Positions 45,829-56,425 of a DNA stretch of 64,000 bases are shown here, one piece after another. Numbering within the stretch: position 1 is the stretch's first letter; each line of letters starts with the position of its first letter. Where the stretch lies: positions 83,570,260 through 83,634,259 of the forward strand of contig CM043948.1 of NCBI GenBank assembly GCA_014529385.2, read 5' to 3'. This stretch comes from Adiantum capillus-veneris (taxonomy: Eukaryota > Streptophyta > Polypodiopsida > Polypodiales > Pteridaceae). The notes beneath the pieces were generated by a model that was given only the letters and a program-made list of their open reading frames with translations, searched no databases and was not told the origin of the DNA. Both the position numbers and the translations under genes were made by a program.

Positions 45829-45840
45829 GCTCTGATACCA
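45829..45840 (-). promoter_or_regulatory. Gypsy copy 2 primer-binding site
   Basis: On the minus strand TGGTATCAGAGC, a perfect initiator-Met tRNA complement, one base after the LTR end. Confidence 0.93.
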
Positions 45841-45841
45841 A

Positions 45842-46350
45842 TGTAACATTTAATGAACTAGTAACTTGTGTGTAGCAAAAATTGATAACATAGTGAGCAT
45901 TTCAATGAGCATAAAGAGAGTACTTTATTTGAGAAAGCAACATAGCCATTTACACCTAGCTAATTTGGCATTGACAATACTTGAAAAGAGAGAGAGAAAT
46001 AGAACAATTGACAACAATTGAGGATCGAACTTACATGGAGCCGGTCCCCCCCTCCATAAAGGCTTTGTATTATAACTTCTCCCATCAAAGGAGACTTGTG
46101 TACAATACAATTCTTGTGTTCCTTGACAAAACTTGTTGGTGCAATGAAGATGGAAGCTTCATGCACCAAATTATGCTTGAAAAACACACCTAGTGTCCCT
46201 AGTCTAAGTCCCAAGACCTCACACACCTTCAAAAATGGTGAGAGCTAGCAGAGAATGAGATTGATTTGAGAGGAAAAAGATGTATCTTACGAGAAAGAAG
46301 TATTCTCCTCACATAATCACTCTAATAGAATAGCTTAGCTTAGTAATTAG
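45842..46350 (-). repeat. Gypsy copy 2 5' LTR, left part (R-U5)
   Basis: Matches the left 500 bases of 41969-43518, stops at TAATTAG, and continues at 54828 after the copy 3 insertion. ATTAG (46346-46350) is the left target duplication of copy 3. Confidence 0.9.
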
Positions 46351-47160
46351 TGTCATAATAACTAATATCTAATTGTCCTAAATGACTTTCTCATGTTAAA
46401 CTTATCATTTAATATAAGGAAGTACTAGGGGAGAAAAAGCTAGAATATTAGTTAAGTTGGAAGACTGGCCACAATAGGGATCCAAAGGGGGGCCCATCTA
46501 CAAAAGACCAATGTGAAACAATGGGCTTAAAAGACCCTAAGGTTCAACCCATTAAGACTTCCAAAATTCAAAGGTTGTGTCCAAAGGTCAAACACTAAAG
46601 AAATTGATGCTTTGTGTGTGTCCCAAAAAGTCTTCATGCATCCCTACATAGGAGGGGGTGAGCCCTAGAAGTAGGAGATGAGAGAGAAACTCACATACAC
46701 ACACACAAGCTCCTTTTACACAAAGGGAATGAGGGACACATGTCAGCTCCCTAGCCCAGATGCCCACAAGGTGGACTCAAATCCTATTGGATGGCCTTGG
46801 AGGTGGACCAATTAGAATTAGGCTAGAGTAAATCTAGTTTCATTAATTTAAAATAAATAAAAGAACCAATAAGAATTAATATCTCTAGAAGAATATTGGA
46901 CAGTCTCCCAAGGGTCCAATAAGCATTCAGCAGCCCAATGGCTTGCCTGATTCCTATTGGCTAGGAGACAAAGGGGTTGAATGAGAGTTTAGTTGCATGA
47001 ATTAATTACCTAAAGCTCTCACAAAAGGGGAAAGGGGGACACATTTTAGAAGGCTATCATTTATGCTGCTTAAATTTCATTGGCTAAGCCTGGCATGGGC
47101 CAATAGGGTGTGAGCATGAGCAAATAGCAAGAGGGGTCGACCAAGAGAGAGAGAGAGGGA
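46351..47160 (+). repeat. Gypsy copy 3 5' LTR, truncated (about 810 bp)
   Basis: Follows the first half of the full LTR at 53209-54822 up to GGTCGACCAAGAGAGAGAGA, then turns into inverted U3 sequence. Confidence 0.85.
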
Positions 47161-47934
47161 TGAACCTTAGGGTCTTTTAAGCCCATTGTTGCACATTGCT
47201 CTTTTGCAAATGCCCCCCCCCCCTTTGGATCCCTATTTTCCCTCCTTTGGATCCCCACCGTGGTCGGTCTGCCAGCTTAACCAATATTCTAGCTTTTTCT
47301 CCCCTGGTACTTCCCCATATTAAATTATCATTTTAACATGAGAAAATCATTTAGGAGAATTAGATATTAGTTATTATGACATTAACACTCTCTTGAAATC
47401 ATAGCTTTTTCTCGCCTGGTACTTCCCCATATTAAATGATCAGTTTAACATGAGAAAATCATTTAGGAGAATTAGATATTAGTTATTATGACATTACCTC
47501 TCTCTTGAAATCATAGTCGTCCTCGACTATGTGGTAGAGAAGATAAATCATATTCATTAGTCCTTTTCCTAGTGGGTAGAGGATCCCTATGTTACCCTAT
47601 GATATCGTTCCAGAATGGATGACTAGTCCATTTGGCGCTTGAGAGCCTAAGCTACCGCAAGCGTGTCTGCACATTAGTCCTATCAATCTTCCATAGTAGA
47701 GTGACAAGCTCTACCATGCAAACTTGATCTAAGCATGCTAGAACTTCATTTTTGTGCACAATAAAGAAAATGAGAGTCTTATAAAACAAAAACTTCGTTC
47801 ATTTTTAACATTTGTACATTTGCTTACTCTAGGGAAGCATTGTAAGCATTGACAAGGTTTAGGTTATCTTTTAATTGTATGCCTTGCATCCATCTAGCAT
47901 CTTCAAAAGGATAATAATTAAAATTAATAAGATA
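47161..47934 (-). repeat. Copy 3 inverted U3, polypurine tract and 3' UTR, with a 112-bp tandem duplication
   Basis: Minus-oriented LTR start sequence. A stretch spanning the LTR/polypurine border is duplicated in tandem with a 112-bp period (47291-47402 and 47403-47514), giving two LTR termini (TTATGACA at about 47383 and 47495). The 3' UTR follows to 47934. Confidence 0.8.
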
Positions 47935-48786
47935 TCATCGGATAGTCTTATCGCCTCTTAGTACCTTGTCTTCATGTCGGAGAATCGACTCGGACTGCAT
48001 CACCTCTTCTTGGTCCTCGATCTCCGGTGGGTCTTCAATAGTTGGTTCTTGAGGTGGCTCTCCTTTGTAAGGATTTAGTAGGCTCACATGAAAAGCATTG
48101 TGTATGAGCCAATGGCTAGGCAACTTGAGTTGAGAGGCCATCTCATTGATTGGCCTAAGAATCTGGAAGAGACCATAGTACCTTAGCATAGTACTTTTGG
48201 TGTCCCGTAGGATTCTTGCCCATCGTGTGCCTTAATCGAGCCTTGAGAAATTTGAGTAAGAACCAATCATTTTCTTTAAAGGCTTGGGCTCTTTTGTGCT
48301 TATCAGCAGCAACCTTTTGCCTTTGCTGTGAGATAGAGATAGCATCCTTAATATTTTGGAAATATTCTTGTAGGTCTTGGCTATACTCATCTGCAACAGC
48401 GAAGATCTTTCCATGTATCTTAAGTAGCAGGGGAATTTTTGATCTTCCCTCAATTACCTCAAAAGGTGCTTTTCGCGTGGAAGTATGTACAATGTTGTTG
48501 TAAGTATACTCCACTAAGGGTAAGTATTTCTCCCATTGAGATATTTGATCTACTTCCATTACATAGGCTTTTAGTAGATCAAGAATTGTTAGGTTAGCTA
48601 TTTCACTTTGGCCATCTGTTTGTGGGTGATATGTTGAAGAGAAGTTTAGCCTTGTCCTAAAAAAATTACTGGTCATTCTAGGATCTCTATCCGACACTAT
48701 GGACATTGGCAAGCCATGGTACTTGAAGATTTGTGAAATGAAGAGGGTTTCCATTTTATGGGTTGTGATAGCCTTTTTGACAGGTA
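47935..48786 (-). pseudogene. Copy 3 inverted block: integrase core and chromodomain region
   Basis: From the right: IPVKKAITTHKMETLFISQI, FKYHGLPMSIVSDRDPRMTS, a gap relative to copy 4, TRLNFSSTYHPQTDGQSE, then VEYTYNNIVHTSTRKAPFEV and [20 protein letters not shown]; after a deletion, YYGLFQILRPINEMASQLKL to LRGDKTIR. The integrase catalytic Asp in VSDRDPRM and the later conserved YHPQTDGQSE remain. The first catalytic Asp is not in this block. Confidence 0.87.
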
Positions 48787-48902
48787 TTTGAGCCACGGGT
48801 ACAGTAGCTTGAGTGTTTTTTCTAAAGGGGTAAAGAGGAGTAGCAACTAGGGCTTGAAGTGCCAAAGTACACCTCAAAAGTTTACACCTAAAAGTTGTTA
48901 GA
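48787..48902 (+). other. Copy 3 leader piece, plus orientation
   Basis: Matches the reverse complement of about 61693-61820 in copy 4 and leads directly into the gag ATG at 48903. It meets the inverted integrase block at GGTATT. Confidence 0.88.
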
Positions 48903-50491
48903 ATGGCTGACAATAGTAAAGAGAATGAAATTAATGTCGATAACTTTGATTTTGCTAATGAGCAGGCTACTAATGATGCCCCTATGCTTGTTAGCTACCT
49001 TGTTTCTAGGTTTCACCAAGCCATGGGCAATCCATCCCTCCAAAGTGAAGTGCAACGACAACTTTGTGCTCATGGGATTCTCCAAGCTCCCCACCATGAT
49101 GAGAGAGTACCTAGGGAGCCTCCTTGTGAGACTTCCAAAAGAGGCCTCTCTCCGATTCGGGAAGAAGAAGAGGATCCATACGAAGGGCTCAAAAATTTTC
49201 TTCTTGATGATGCATCTCCTTCTCAAAGGAGAACTCAAGAGCCTCCACCGAAGGAATGAGAAAGAAGTGAGTCTCTTGCCACCTCGATGGAGATGGCTCC
49301 ACGAAGACGGCGGGCTAAATGCTCTCCATCACCTCCAAAATGGAGAAGACCATCGCACACTTCTCCACACCATAATTCAAAGAGGGATGATAAAAAGAAA
49401 GAGAAGAAAAAGGCAAGAAAGAGGACACCCTCTTCTCCATCTTCTTCATCCTCTTCCTCTTATGAAAGTGATGGTGCAGATAAAGAAGATCAAGGCAAGA
49501 AAAAGGCAAGAAAGAGGTCACCCTCTTCTGCATCTTCCTCGAATTCTTCATCCTCTGAAGAAAGCGATGGTGCAACTTTTGAACCATAAAAAAGAAGAGG
49601 CCATAGGAAATCCTATGCCGCGTGGAAGAGGTCGTCCAAGCTCAAGAAGTTCAAAAGGGCAGAAAGATCATCTCTTTCCTTACCTATGATGGCACCTTTG
49701 GTGCCACGGACAAAGTCTTGGCCTTTATCCAACAATTTGATGCGGCGTTTGGAGATGAGGGCTTCACGGAGTCCTCTAAGCTACGCCATGTGCCTATGCA
49801 CTTTCAAAGGTCCACCAGGCAATGGTGGTCTAGCCTACGGGCCAACGGTGAAGCTCCACAAACATGGAAAGCTTTAAGATCTTCCATTATGAAGCAATTT
49901 TTGGCCATTGATGCCAAAGACAAAGTACTCACCGAATGGCGAAGCTTGAAGCTCTCTCCCTATGAATCCATTCAAAAATATGTAGACAAGTTTTGGGACT
50001 TACAACTCAAAGCCACTGTCTTCAAAAATTTAGATTTTGGAGAGCAAAAGCAACAATTTTGTGCGTGGTTAACTGAAGAAATGGCGGAGTATGTCAACTC
50101 CCAAAGGCCACGCACCATATCGGCGGTTATACACCATACTATGGTGGCTTCTCGAATCAATTTTCAAATAGGGGCTAAAAGAAATTCTAAGCCCACGGAA
50201 AACAAGGGTTCCAATGAGCCTAAGGGGAAGGACAATGTCCAAAAGTCTCCTAAGGGAAATTCCAACAAAGCTAAGGAGAAGGGAGTTTACAAAGGCAAAA
50301 TCAAACTCTCTCTTGAAGAGCTTGGCGTTATCGCAAGGATAACAGTTGTTTCAAGTGCCGCGAGCAAGGGCATGCGTACCGCGCTTGTCCCCAAAAGAAC
50401 AGCCACCATGAGCCTCCTAGAGCTACCTTGGTCGAAATCCAAGAGGAGGAAACTCACCACAATCCTCTATGCCATTCTTGGGGAAAGGTAA
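48903..50491 (+). pseudogene. Copy 3 gag
   Basis: MADNSKENEINVDNFDFANE (ATG 48903) runs to 49259, then the Ser/Lys-rich linker (49287-49589: SPSSSSSSS and KKARKRSPSS repeats) and the capsid-like part from about 49622 (KSWPLSNNS region in another frame; main frame FIQQFDAAFGDEGFTESSKL, then [40 protein letters not shown]). A zinc knuckle with all four ligands (CFKCREQGHAYRAC, about 50348-50390) is in a frame shifted from the capsid. At least three frameshifts in total. Confidence 0.88.
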
Positions 50492-50889
50492 GAGAACATG
50501 ATGTTTTTATTCTCTTTGACCCCTGTTCTACTCACAATTTCATATCCACAGAGTTGGCCACCAAGCTAGGCATACAAGCTTATGAGATGGGAGATGTCCT
50601 ACCCGCAGACGGTGCTTTCAAGGGGCAAGAAGCTTCAGTCACTCCCTTAATCGGGAAATTGAGGCTCCATGTCCAAAGCTATGTGGACAAAGAGGAATTC
50701 TTTATATCTCCTCTCAAGCATGAGGATGTAATCCTAGGGGCACCATGGTTTGGTCGCATGGCTGCCAATGTTAAATTTCCTGAAAGGAGAATCTACTTTA
50801 AGTTCAGGAAAAAGGATATGTACATAGATGCTAAGCAAATGGGTAACACCATACCCATTGTACATATGCAATCTTTAACAAGTCAATAA
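50428..50889 (+). pseudogene. Copy 3 aspartic protease
   Basis: An open frame from EIQEEETHHNPLCHSWGKVR to VFILFDPCSTHNFISTELAT and EDVILGAPWFGRMAANVKFP. The active site reads DPCS where copy 4 has DPGS; loss of the glycine next to the catalytic Asp should kill the enzyme. Confidence 0.85.
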
Positions 50890-50903
50890 AGAGATCTATT
50901 TCC

Positions 50904-51553
50904 GTGTACATGAGTTTTGTTAAAGATTCTCAAAATGAACCTAATGCTTTAACAAAAGAAAATATAAACAATCACAAAGAATTAGAGTTATCCAATTTTC
51001 TCAAGGGGTTTCAATATGTCTTTATTGACGACATCCCTTGTGAACTACATCCTGAACGAGGCAATGATGACCATGCAATTGAACTTCTTCTAGGAATTTC
51101 ACCGCCTAACAAACCTCCTTATAGAGTTTCTCAAGCTCAACAAGAGGAGATTATGTGGCAAGTGCATGAGTTAGTTGACAAGGGCATGGTTAGGCCTAGC
51201 TTATCTCCATTTTGTTCTCCTGTGCTATTAGTGCAAAAGAAAGATGGAACATATTGTATGTGTGTCGACTATACAACACTAAATAGGATCACTATCAAGA
51301 ATAGGTTTCCCGTTCCACGGGTAGAAGACCTATTTGATAAGCTACAAGGGTCCACCTATTTCAGTAGGATTGACCTAAAAAGTGGCTATCATCAAATAAG
51401 GATAGTTGATCAAGACATTGTAAAGACCGCATTTTGCACTATGCTTGGTCTTTACGAATATATTGTCATGCCTTTTGGCTTGACCAATGCACCAACCACA
51501 TTCAATCGCTTGATGGAGAAGCTATTCAGGCCTCATCGAACCTTTACTGGAGT
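50904..51553 (+). pseudogene. Copy 3 reverse transcriptase, N-part to just before the active site
   Basis: [60 protein letters not shown] (motif A) and [16 protein letters not shown] lead to TFTGVFF, where the next residues should be DDIIIYS. Instead the leader insertion starts. Confidence 0.9.
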
Positions 51554-51768
51554 TTTCTTTAGCCATAGGCAAGCCTTGTAGGACTCCACTATTAAGACCA
51601 TAGCTCTCGACGGTGATGCCCCGTTATTTGCACAAAGGTAGGGACACTGCAAGGCTGAAAAATCCCTATTCTACTTACTCACATGCAATTAATAATACCA
51701 ACCATTTATAGCTAGCTTGAGGACCTCCCTTCTTGAGCAAGAAAAGAGAAACCTTGTGCTCTAATACA
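51554..51768 (-). repeat. Leader fragment inserted in place of the RT catalytic motif
   Basis: About 215 bp matching, in minus orientation, the copy 4 leader from about 61890 to the primer site at about 62105. It replaces about 38 bp coding for the DDIIIYSNSLEEH region of RT. Its right end, CTCTAATAC, is the primer-binding site. Confidence 0.88.
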
Positions 51769-52855
51769 AGCAACACCCCCAGGTAATATTTCAAGTTCTA
51801 AGAGAGAATAAACTTTATGTTAATCGAAAGAAAAGTGAGTTTTTCTTACAAGAGATTCAATATTTAGGTCACATTATCTCTCAAGATCGCATTCAAATGG
51901 ATCCATCAAAATTAGAGGTAATAAAAGGATGGCCTAAACCAAGGAATCTTCATAAACTAAGAAGCTTTATAGGTATGTGTGCATACTATAGATGCTTCAT
52001 AGAAAAGTTCTCACAAATTGCAGGACCCTTACATGACTTAACAAAGAAAAATGTTAGGTATACATGATGTGCCAAGGAGAACAATGCTTTCAAAAAGCGT
52101 ATCTCTCAACCTGTGCTTACACTACCGGATCTCTCAAAGCCATTTGAGGTCCAATGTGACGCTTGTGGTGATTGCCTTGGAGCTGTTTTGCTCCAAGAAT
52201 GGCATGCCATGGCCTATGAAATTCGAAGGCTCGACCCTGTTGAGCAAGCTCTAGGCATATATGAAAAGGAACTCCTCGCAGTTCTATATGTCTTAGACTC
52301 ATGGAAGCACTATTTATTGGGGACTCCGTTCATTCTGCGAACGGATCAGCAAAGTCTTAAGTACTTCATGACACTAACCAAGCTCTTTGACAAACAAATG
52401 AGGTGGGCAAATTTCCTTTTGCAATTTCATTTTCATATTGCTCACATTGCTGGCAAGCATAATCAAGTAGCCGATGCACTCCAAAGACGACCTAGGGTGA
52501 ATGAGGTTTCCATAGCAACTCACAATGATCTATCTTCTATGGTAGATGAGTATGCTATTAATCCCAATTTTAGAGATGTGATTTCAACCCTTGCACTAGG
52601 GAAGAAAGAGGAACCATTTACTTTACAAGATGGTTATTTTCTCTATGGAAATAGACTATGCATTACTAGGGATTCAGTCTACCCTAAAAGGGATTGAAAC
52701 ATATTTCTATTGGCCTACCATGAAAGCAAACATACAAGAGTATGTTTAAAGACGGAGTCTGATAGAAGGAAGAAACCTGGATTGCTACAACCTTTGCAAT
52801 CCCTAATTCACCATGAGAGAGCATATCCATGGATTTTGTCTTTGGATTGTAGCAC
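51769..52855 (+). pseudogene. Copy 3 RT C-part, RNase H and integrase N-part
   Basis: Resumes at KQHPQVIFQVLRENKLYVNR, then EFFLQEIQYLGHIISQDRIQ, IGMCAYYRCFIEKFSQIAGP, FEVQCDACGDCLGAVLLQEW (RNase H), HYLLGTPFILRTDQQSLKYF, LQFHFHIAHIAGKHNQVADA, and a damaged integrase zinc region. It ends at AYPWILSLDC/MDFVFGL (about 52850), where the minus-oriented gag start begins. Confidence 0.88.
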
Positions 52856-53208
52856 CGTGCTCATTAGCAAAATCAAAGTTATCAACATTAATTTCACTCT
52901 CTTTACTATTGTCAGCCATTCTAACAACTTTTAGGTGTACTTTGGCACTTCAAGCCCTAGTTGCTACTCCTCTTTACCCCTTTAGAAAAAGCACTCAAGC
53001 TACTGTACCCGTGGCTCGAATACCATTAATTGCAAGGAATAAAAGAGAGGGTCGTTCAACACCAAAACAACACCGGCTCCTGTCAAGCTTTTAATAGCTC
53101 AATAGTGGTTAAGCCGTAGGCAAGCCCCGTATGACTCCACTATTAAGACCATAGCTCTCGACGGTGATGCCCCGTTGTCTGCACGAAGGCAGGCATATTG
53201 CAAGGCTA
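52856..53208 (-). pseudogene. Copy 3 inverted gag start and leader
   Basis: The minus strand carries ATG at about 52919 with MADNSKESEINVDNFDFANE and then stops; the rest to 53208 is leader. It joins the plus-oriented LTR at CAAGGCT/AATAACTAAT, so the primer site on this side is lost. Confidence 0.86.
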
Positions 53209-53590
53209 ATAACTAATAACTAATTCTCCTAAATGATTTTCTCATGTTAAACTGATCATTTAATATGGGGAAGTACAAGGGGAGAAAAAGCTAGAATATT
53301 GGTTAAACTGGCAGACCGGCCACAGTAGGGATCTAAAGGAGGGAAAATAGGGATCCAAAGGGGGGGGGGGGGGCATCTGCAAAAGAACAATGTGAAACAA
53401 TGGGCTTAAAAGACCCTAAGGTTCAGCCCATTAAGAATTCCAGTATGCTAAGGTTCAAAAATTCAAAGGTTGTGTCCGAAGGTCAAACACTAGGGAAATT
53501 GGATGCTTTGTGTGTGTCCCAAAAAGTCATCATGCATCCCTACATAGGAGGGGCGAGCCCTAGAAGTAGGAGATGAGAGAGAAACTCATG

Positions 53591-53633
<43 letters not shown>

Positions 53634-54147
53634 GCTCCCTTTTTACAAAGGGGATGAGGGACACGTGTCAGCTCCCTAGCCCATACGCCCACAAGGTGTA
53701 CTCAAATCCTATTGGATGGCCTTGGAGGTGGACTAATGAGAATTAGGCCAGAGTAAATCTAGTTTAATTAATTTAAAAACACTCAATAAAAGAACCAATA
53801 AGAATTAAGCTCTCTAGAAGACTATTGGACAATCTCCCAAGGGGTCCAATGAGCATTCAACAGCCCAATGGCTTGCCTGATTCCTATTGGCCATGAGACA
53901 AAGGGGTCCAATGAGAGTTTAGTTGCATTAATTAATTACCTAAAGCTCTCACAAAAGGGGAAAGGGGGACACATGTCAGAAGGCTATCATTTATGCTGCT
54001 TAAATTTCATTGGCTAAGCCTGTCATGGGCCAATAGGGTGTGAGCATGAGCAAATAGCAAGAGGGGTCGACCAAGAGAGAGAGGGGGACTGATAAGTCAA
54101 AGGCATTATCCCCACACACTCACACAAACTCATGTGTGGAGTAAGAA

Positions 54148-54186
<39 letters not shown>

Positions 54187-54822
54187 TCTCAAGCTTCAAT
54201 GGAAAGCTTATCACCTACTCCAAGCTTGTGAGAAGGGAGGCTTACACCAACCAAGAGCCTAGCTTCACTGCATGCTCATCTCCTCTACCATGCTAGTTAC
54301 TAAGCTAAGCTATGCTAATATGAGTGATTATGTGAGGAGATGTACATATTTATTGTAAGACTACTCCTTCTTCCTCTCAATCTACTCTCATTCCCCGCTA
54401 GCTCTCACCATCTTCGAAGGTGTGTGAGGTCTTGGGTCTGAGACCGTGAGGGAATTGATGCTGTGTTTAGTAAATGTTTTGCTTAGTGCTTGAAGTTTCC
54501 ATCTTCATTGGATTGGCTAGGATTGAAGGGACACAAAGAATTGTATTGTAAAACGGCTCTCTTGATGGGAGAAACCATAATACAAAGCCTTTTGGAGGGG
54601 GGATCGACTCCATGTAAATCCGGTCCTCAACTGTTGTTAATAGATTAATTTCTCTCTCTTGTGAAGTATTGTTCATGCTATCTAACTAGGTGTTATACTT
54701 GTTGTTGCTCTCTCCACCCAATCACTCTTGTTATTCTCATTAGGAATCTATTCTAATGAAATGCTCACTATGTTCATGCTATTTTCTGCTACACACAAGT
54801 TACTAGGCCATTAAATGTTACA
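53209..54822 (+). repeat. Gypsy copy 3 3' LTR, full length (about 1.6 kb)
   Basis: Begins within AATAACTAATAACTAATTCT (first few LTR bases lost) and ends AAATGTTACA. It contains a G13 run (about 53359-53371), (CA)n (53597-53631) and (CT)n (54151-54183). Confidence 0.9.
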
Positions 54823-54827
54823 ATTAG

Positions 54828-55835
54828 CATGGTAGAGGAGATGATAATGCCATTGAAGCTTGGCTCTTGGTTGGATTTACATTCCATAGCCAAGAATTGT
54901 TGGTGTAGGCCTCTACTTCTCCATGCTTGGAGAAGGAGATGGAGTTCTTCTTGCACACATGATGTGTGTGTGTGTGTGTGTGTGTAGCATTGTGTTAGAC
55001 AAACATGCACCCCCCTCTCTCTTCTTGGTCAACCCCTCTTGCTAATTACTCATGCTGGCCTCCCATTGGCTCTTGTAAAGCTTAGCCAATCACAAATTAG
55101 AAGCATAATCGATAGCCTTGTGACATGTGTCCCCTTTTTCCCTTTTGTGAGAGCTTTAGGTTATTAAATAATTCATTTAAACTCTCATTGGACCTTTTAG
55201 TCTTTTGACCAATAGGAATCAGGCAAGACATTGGGCTGTTGGATGCTCATTGGACCCCTTGGTAGGCTGTCCAATAGTCTTCTAGGGAGCTTAATTTCTA
55301 TTGGTTCTTTTATCAAGAATTTTTAAATTGATTAGACTAATTTTACTGTAGCCTAATTCTCATTGGTCCACCTTTATGGCCATCCAATAGGATTTGAGGG
55401 AAGATTGGAAGCAACTGGGCTAGGAGTCTGCCATGTGTCAAGTATTTCCTTTGGGGGAAGCTTTGGAGTGTGTGTGTGTGTGTGTGTTTCTCTCTCCTGC
55501 CCTACTCCTAGGACTCACCCTCTCCATGATAGGGATGTGGGAAGACTTTTGAGTCTTCCCACCACCATCCAATTTTCACAGCCTTCACCATTTGGACTTT
55601 TTAATTAAAATTTTGGAACCTTAGCCCATGGAAGTCTTAATGGAGCTGAACCTTAGGTATTTTAAGCTCCAGTGATGCACATTTCTCTTTTGCATACTGC
55701 CCCCCTTTGGATCCCTATTTTCACTCCTTTGGACCCCTGCAGAGACCGGTTTGAAAGCCTTACGAATATTCTAGCTTTTACTCCCCTGGTACTTCCCTAT
55801 ATTAAATGATCAGTTTAACATGAGAAAATCATACA
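54828..55835 (-). repeat. Gypsy copy 2 5' LTR, right part (U3)
   Basis: Continues the LTR broken at 46350, starting after the ATTAG duplication (54823-54827). It lacks about 30 bases of the usual terminus but still ends in CA (TG in sense) at 55834-55835, next to the AACTT duplication. Confidence 0.9.
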
Positions 55836-55840
55836 AACTT

Positions 55841-56192
55841 ATTCTTTTACTGGATATCATTTATAGCATCTAGTGTAATTTGAGAAAACATTTCGGCTCA
55901 TGAGGTTGAATGGAAATGATTCACATGAATCATTGATGATTCATAGGAATTACTAAATGGACACAAAATGTAGTCAATAATTGCAACTTGTAGGTAACTT
56001 CTACTAATACTTCTTTAAGTATCGTAAAAGGCTCAAATATTTGGGAGACAACATTTTGAATGCTTTGGAACTTGTAAGAAATCACGATCACCTTTCCCGT
56101 ATCATTTGTAATGAAGGCCACAAATTGCAACAAGTAATGATTAACATATCCATACGATAATAAAAAAATCCTTAAATTACTATTTTTTAAAG
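55841..56192. other. Unique spacer between gypsy copies 2 and 4
   Basis: AT-rich, no gene seen. It is original flanking DNA of copy 2 on its left; its border with the truncated copy 4 LTR is at about 56193. Confidence 0.6.
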
Positions 56193-56425
56193 CCGGTCTT
56201 AATGGGCTGAACCTTAGGGTCTTTTTAGCCCATTTTTGCACATGGCTCTTTTGCAGATGATCCCCCCTTTGGATCCCTATTTTCCCTCCTTTGGATCCCT
56301 ACTATGGCCGGTCTGCTAGCTTAACCAATATTCTAGCCTTTTCTCCCCTGGCACTTCCCCACATTAAATGATCAGTTTAATATGAGAAAATCATTTAGGA
56401 GAATTAGATATTGATTATTATGACA
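56193..56425 (-). repeat. Gypsy copy 4 3' LTR, only the first 233 bp
   Basis: Matches 62866-63098 nearly base for base, then stops at AAAGCCG. R and U5 are missing. Confidence 0.85.

Larger units (their letters stand above)
46351..54822 (+). mobile_element. Gypsy copy 3: nested, internally scrambled element
   Basis: Begins TGTCATAATAACTAATATCT and ends AAATGTTACA, with ATTAG on both sides (46346-46350, 54823-54827). Both terminal LTR pieces are in plus orientation. Inside, the order is: partial 5' LTR (46351-47160); a minus-oriented block of U3, polypurine tract, chromodomain and integrase (47161-48786); a plus-oriented leader, gag, protease, RT, RNase H and integrase N-part (48787-52855); a minus-oriented gag start and leader (52856-53208); and the 3' LTR (53209-54822). 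So rc(3' end) sits at the 5' side and rc(5' end) at the 3' side. Confidence 0.9.
41969..55835 (-). mobile_element. Gypsy copy 2 (deletion derivative), split by nested copy 3
   Basis: Right to left: 5' LTR (54828-55835 plus 45842-46350, interrupted by copy 3), primer site, leader, gag, a gag-to-integrase fusion, chromodomain region, polypurine tract, 3' LTR (41969-43518). AACTT at 41964-41968 and 55836-55840 is its target duplication. Without copy 3 it is about 5.4 kb. Protease, RT, RNase H and the integrase core are missing, so it could move only with help. Confidence 0.9.

Noticed and set aside
46351-47500. A separate solo fold-back LTR element between copies 2 and 3
   Set aside because: The ATTAG duplication pairs 46350 with 54823, so this stretch is the 5' end of the larger copy 3 insertion.
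49287-49589. Ser/Lys/Arg-rich stretch as a host SR-type splicing protein
   Set aside because: It is the linker of gypsy gag, found at the same place in copies 2, 3 and 4.
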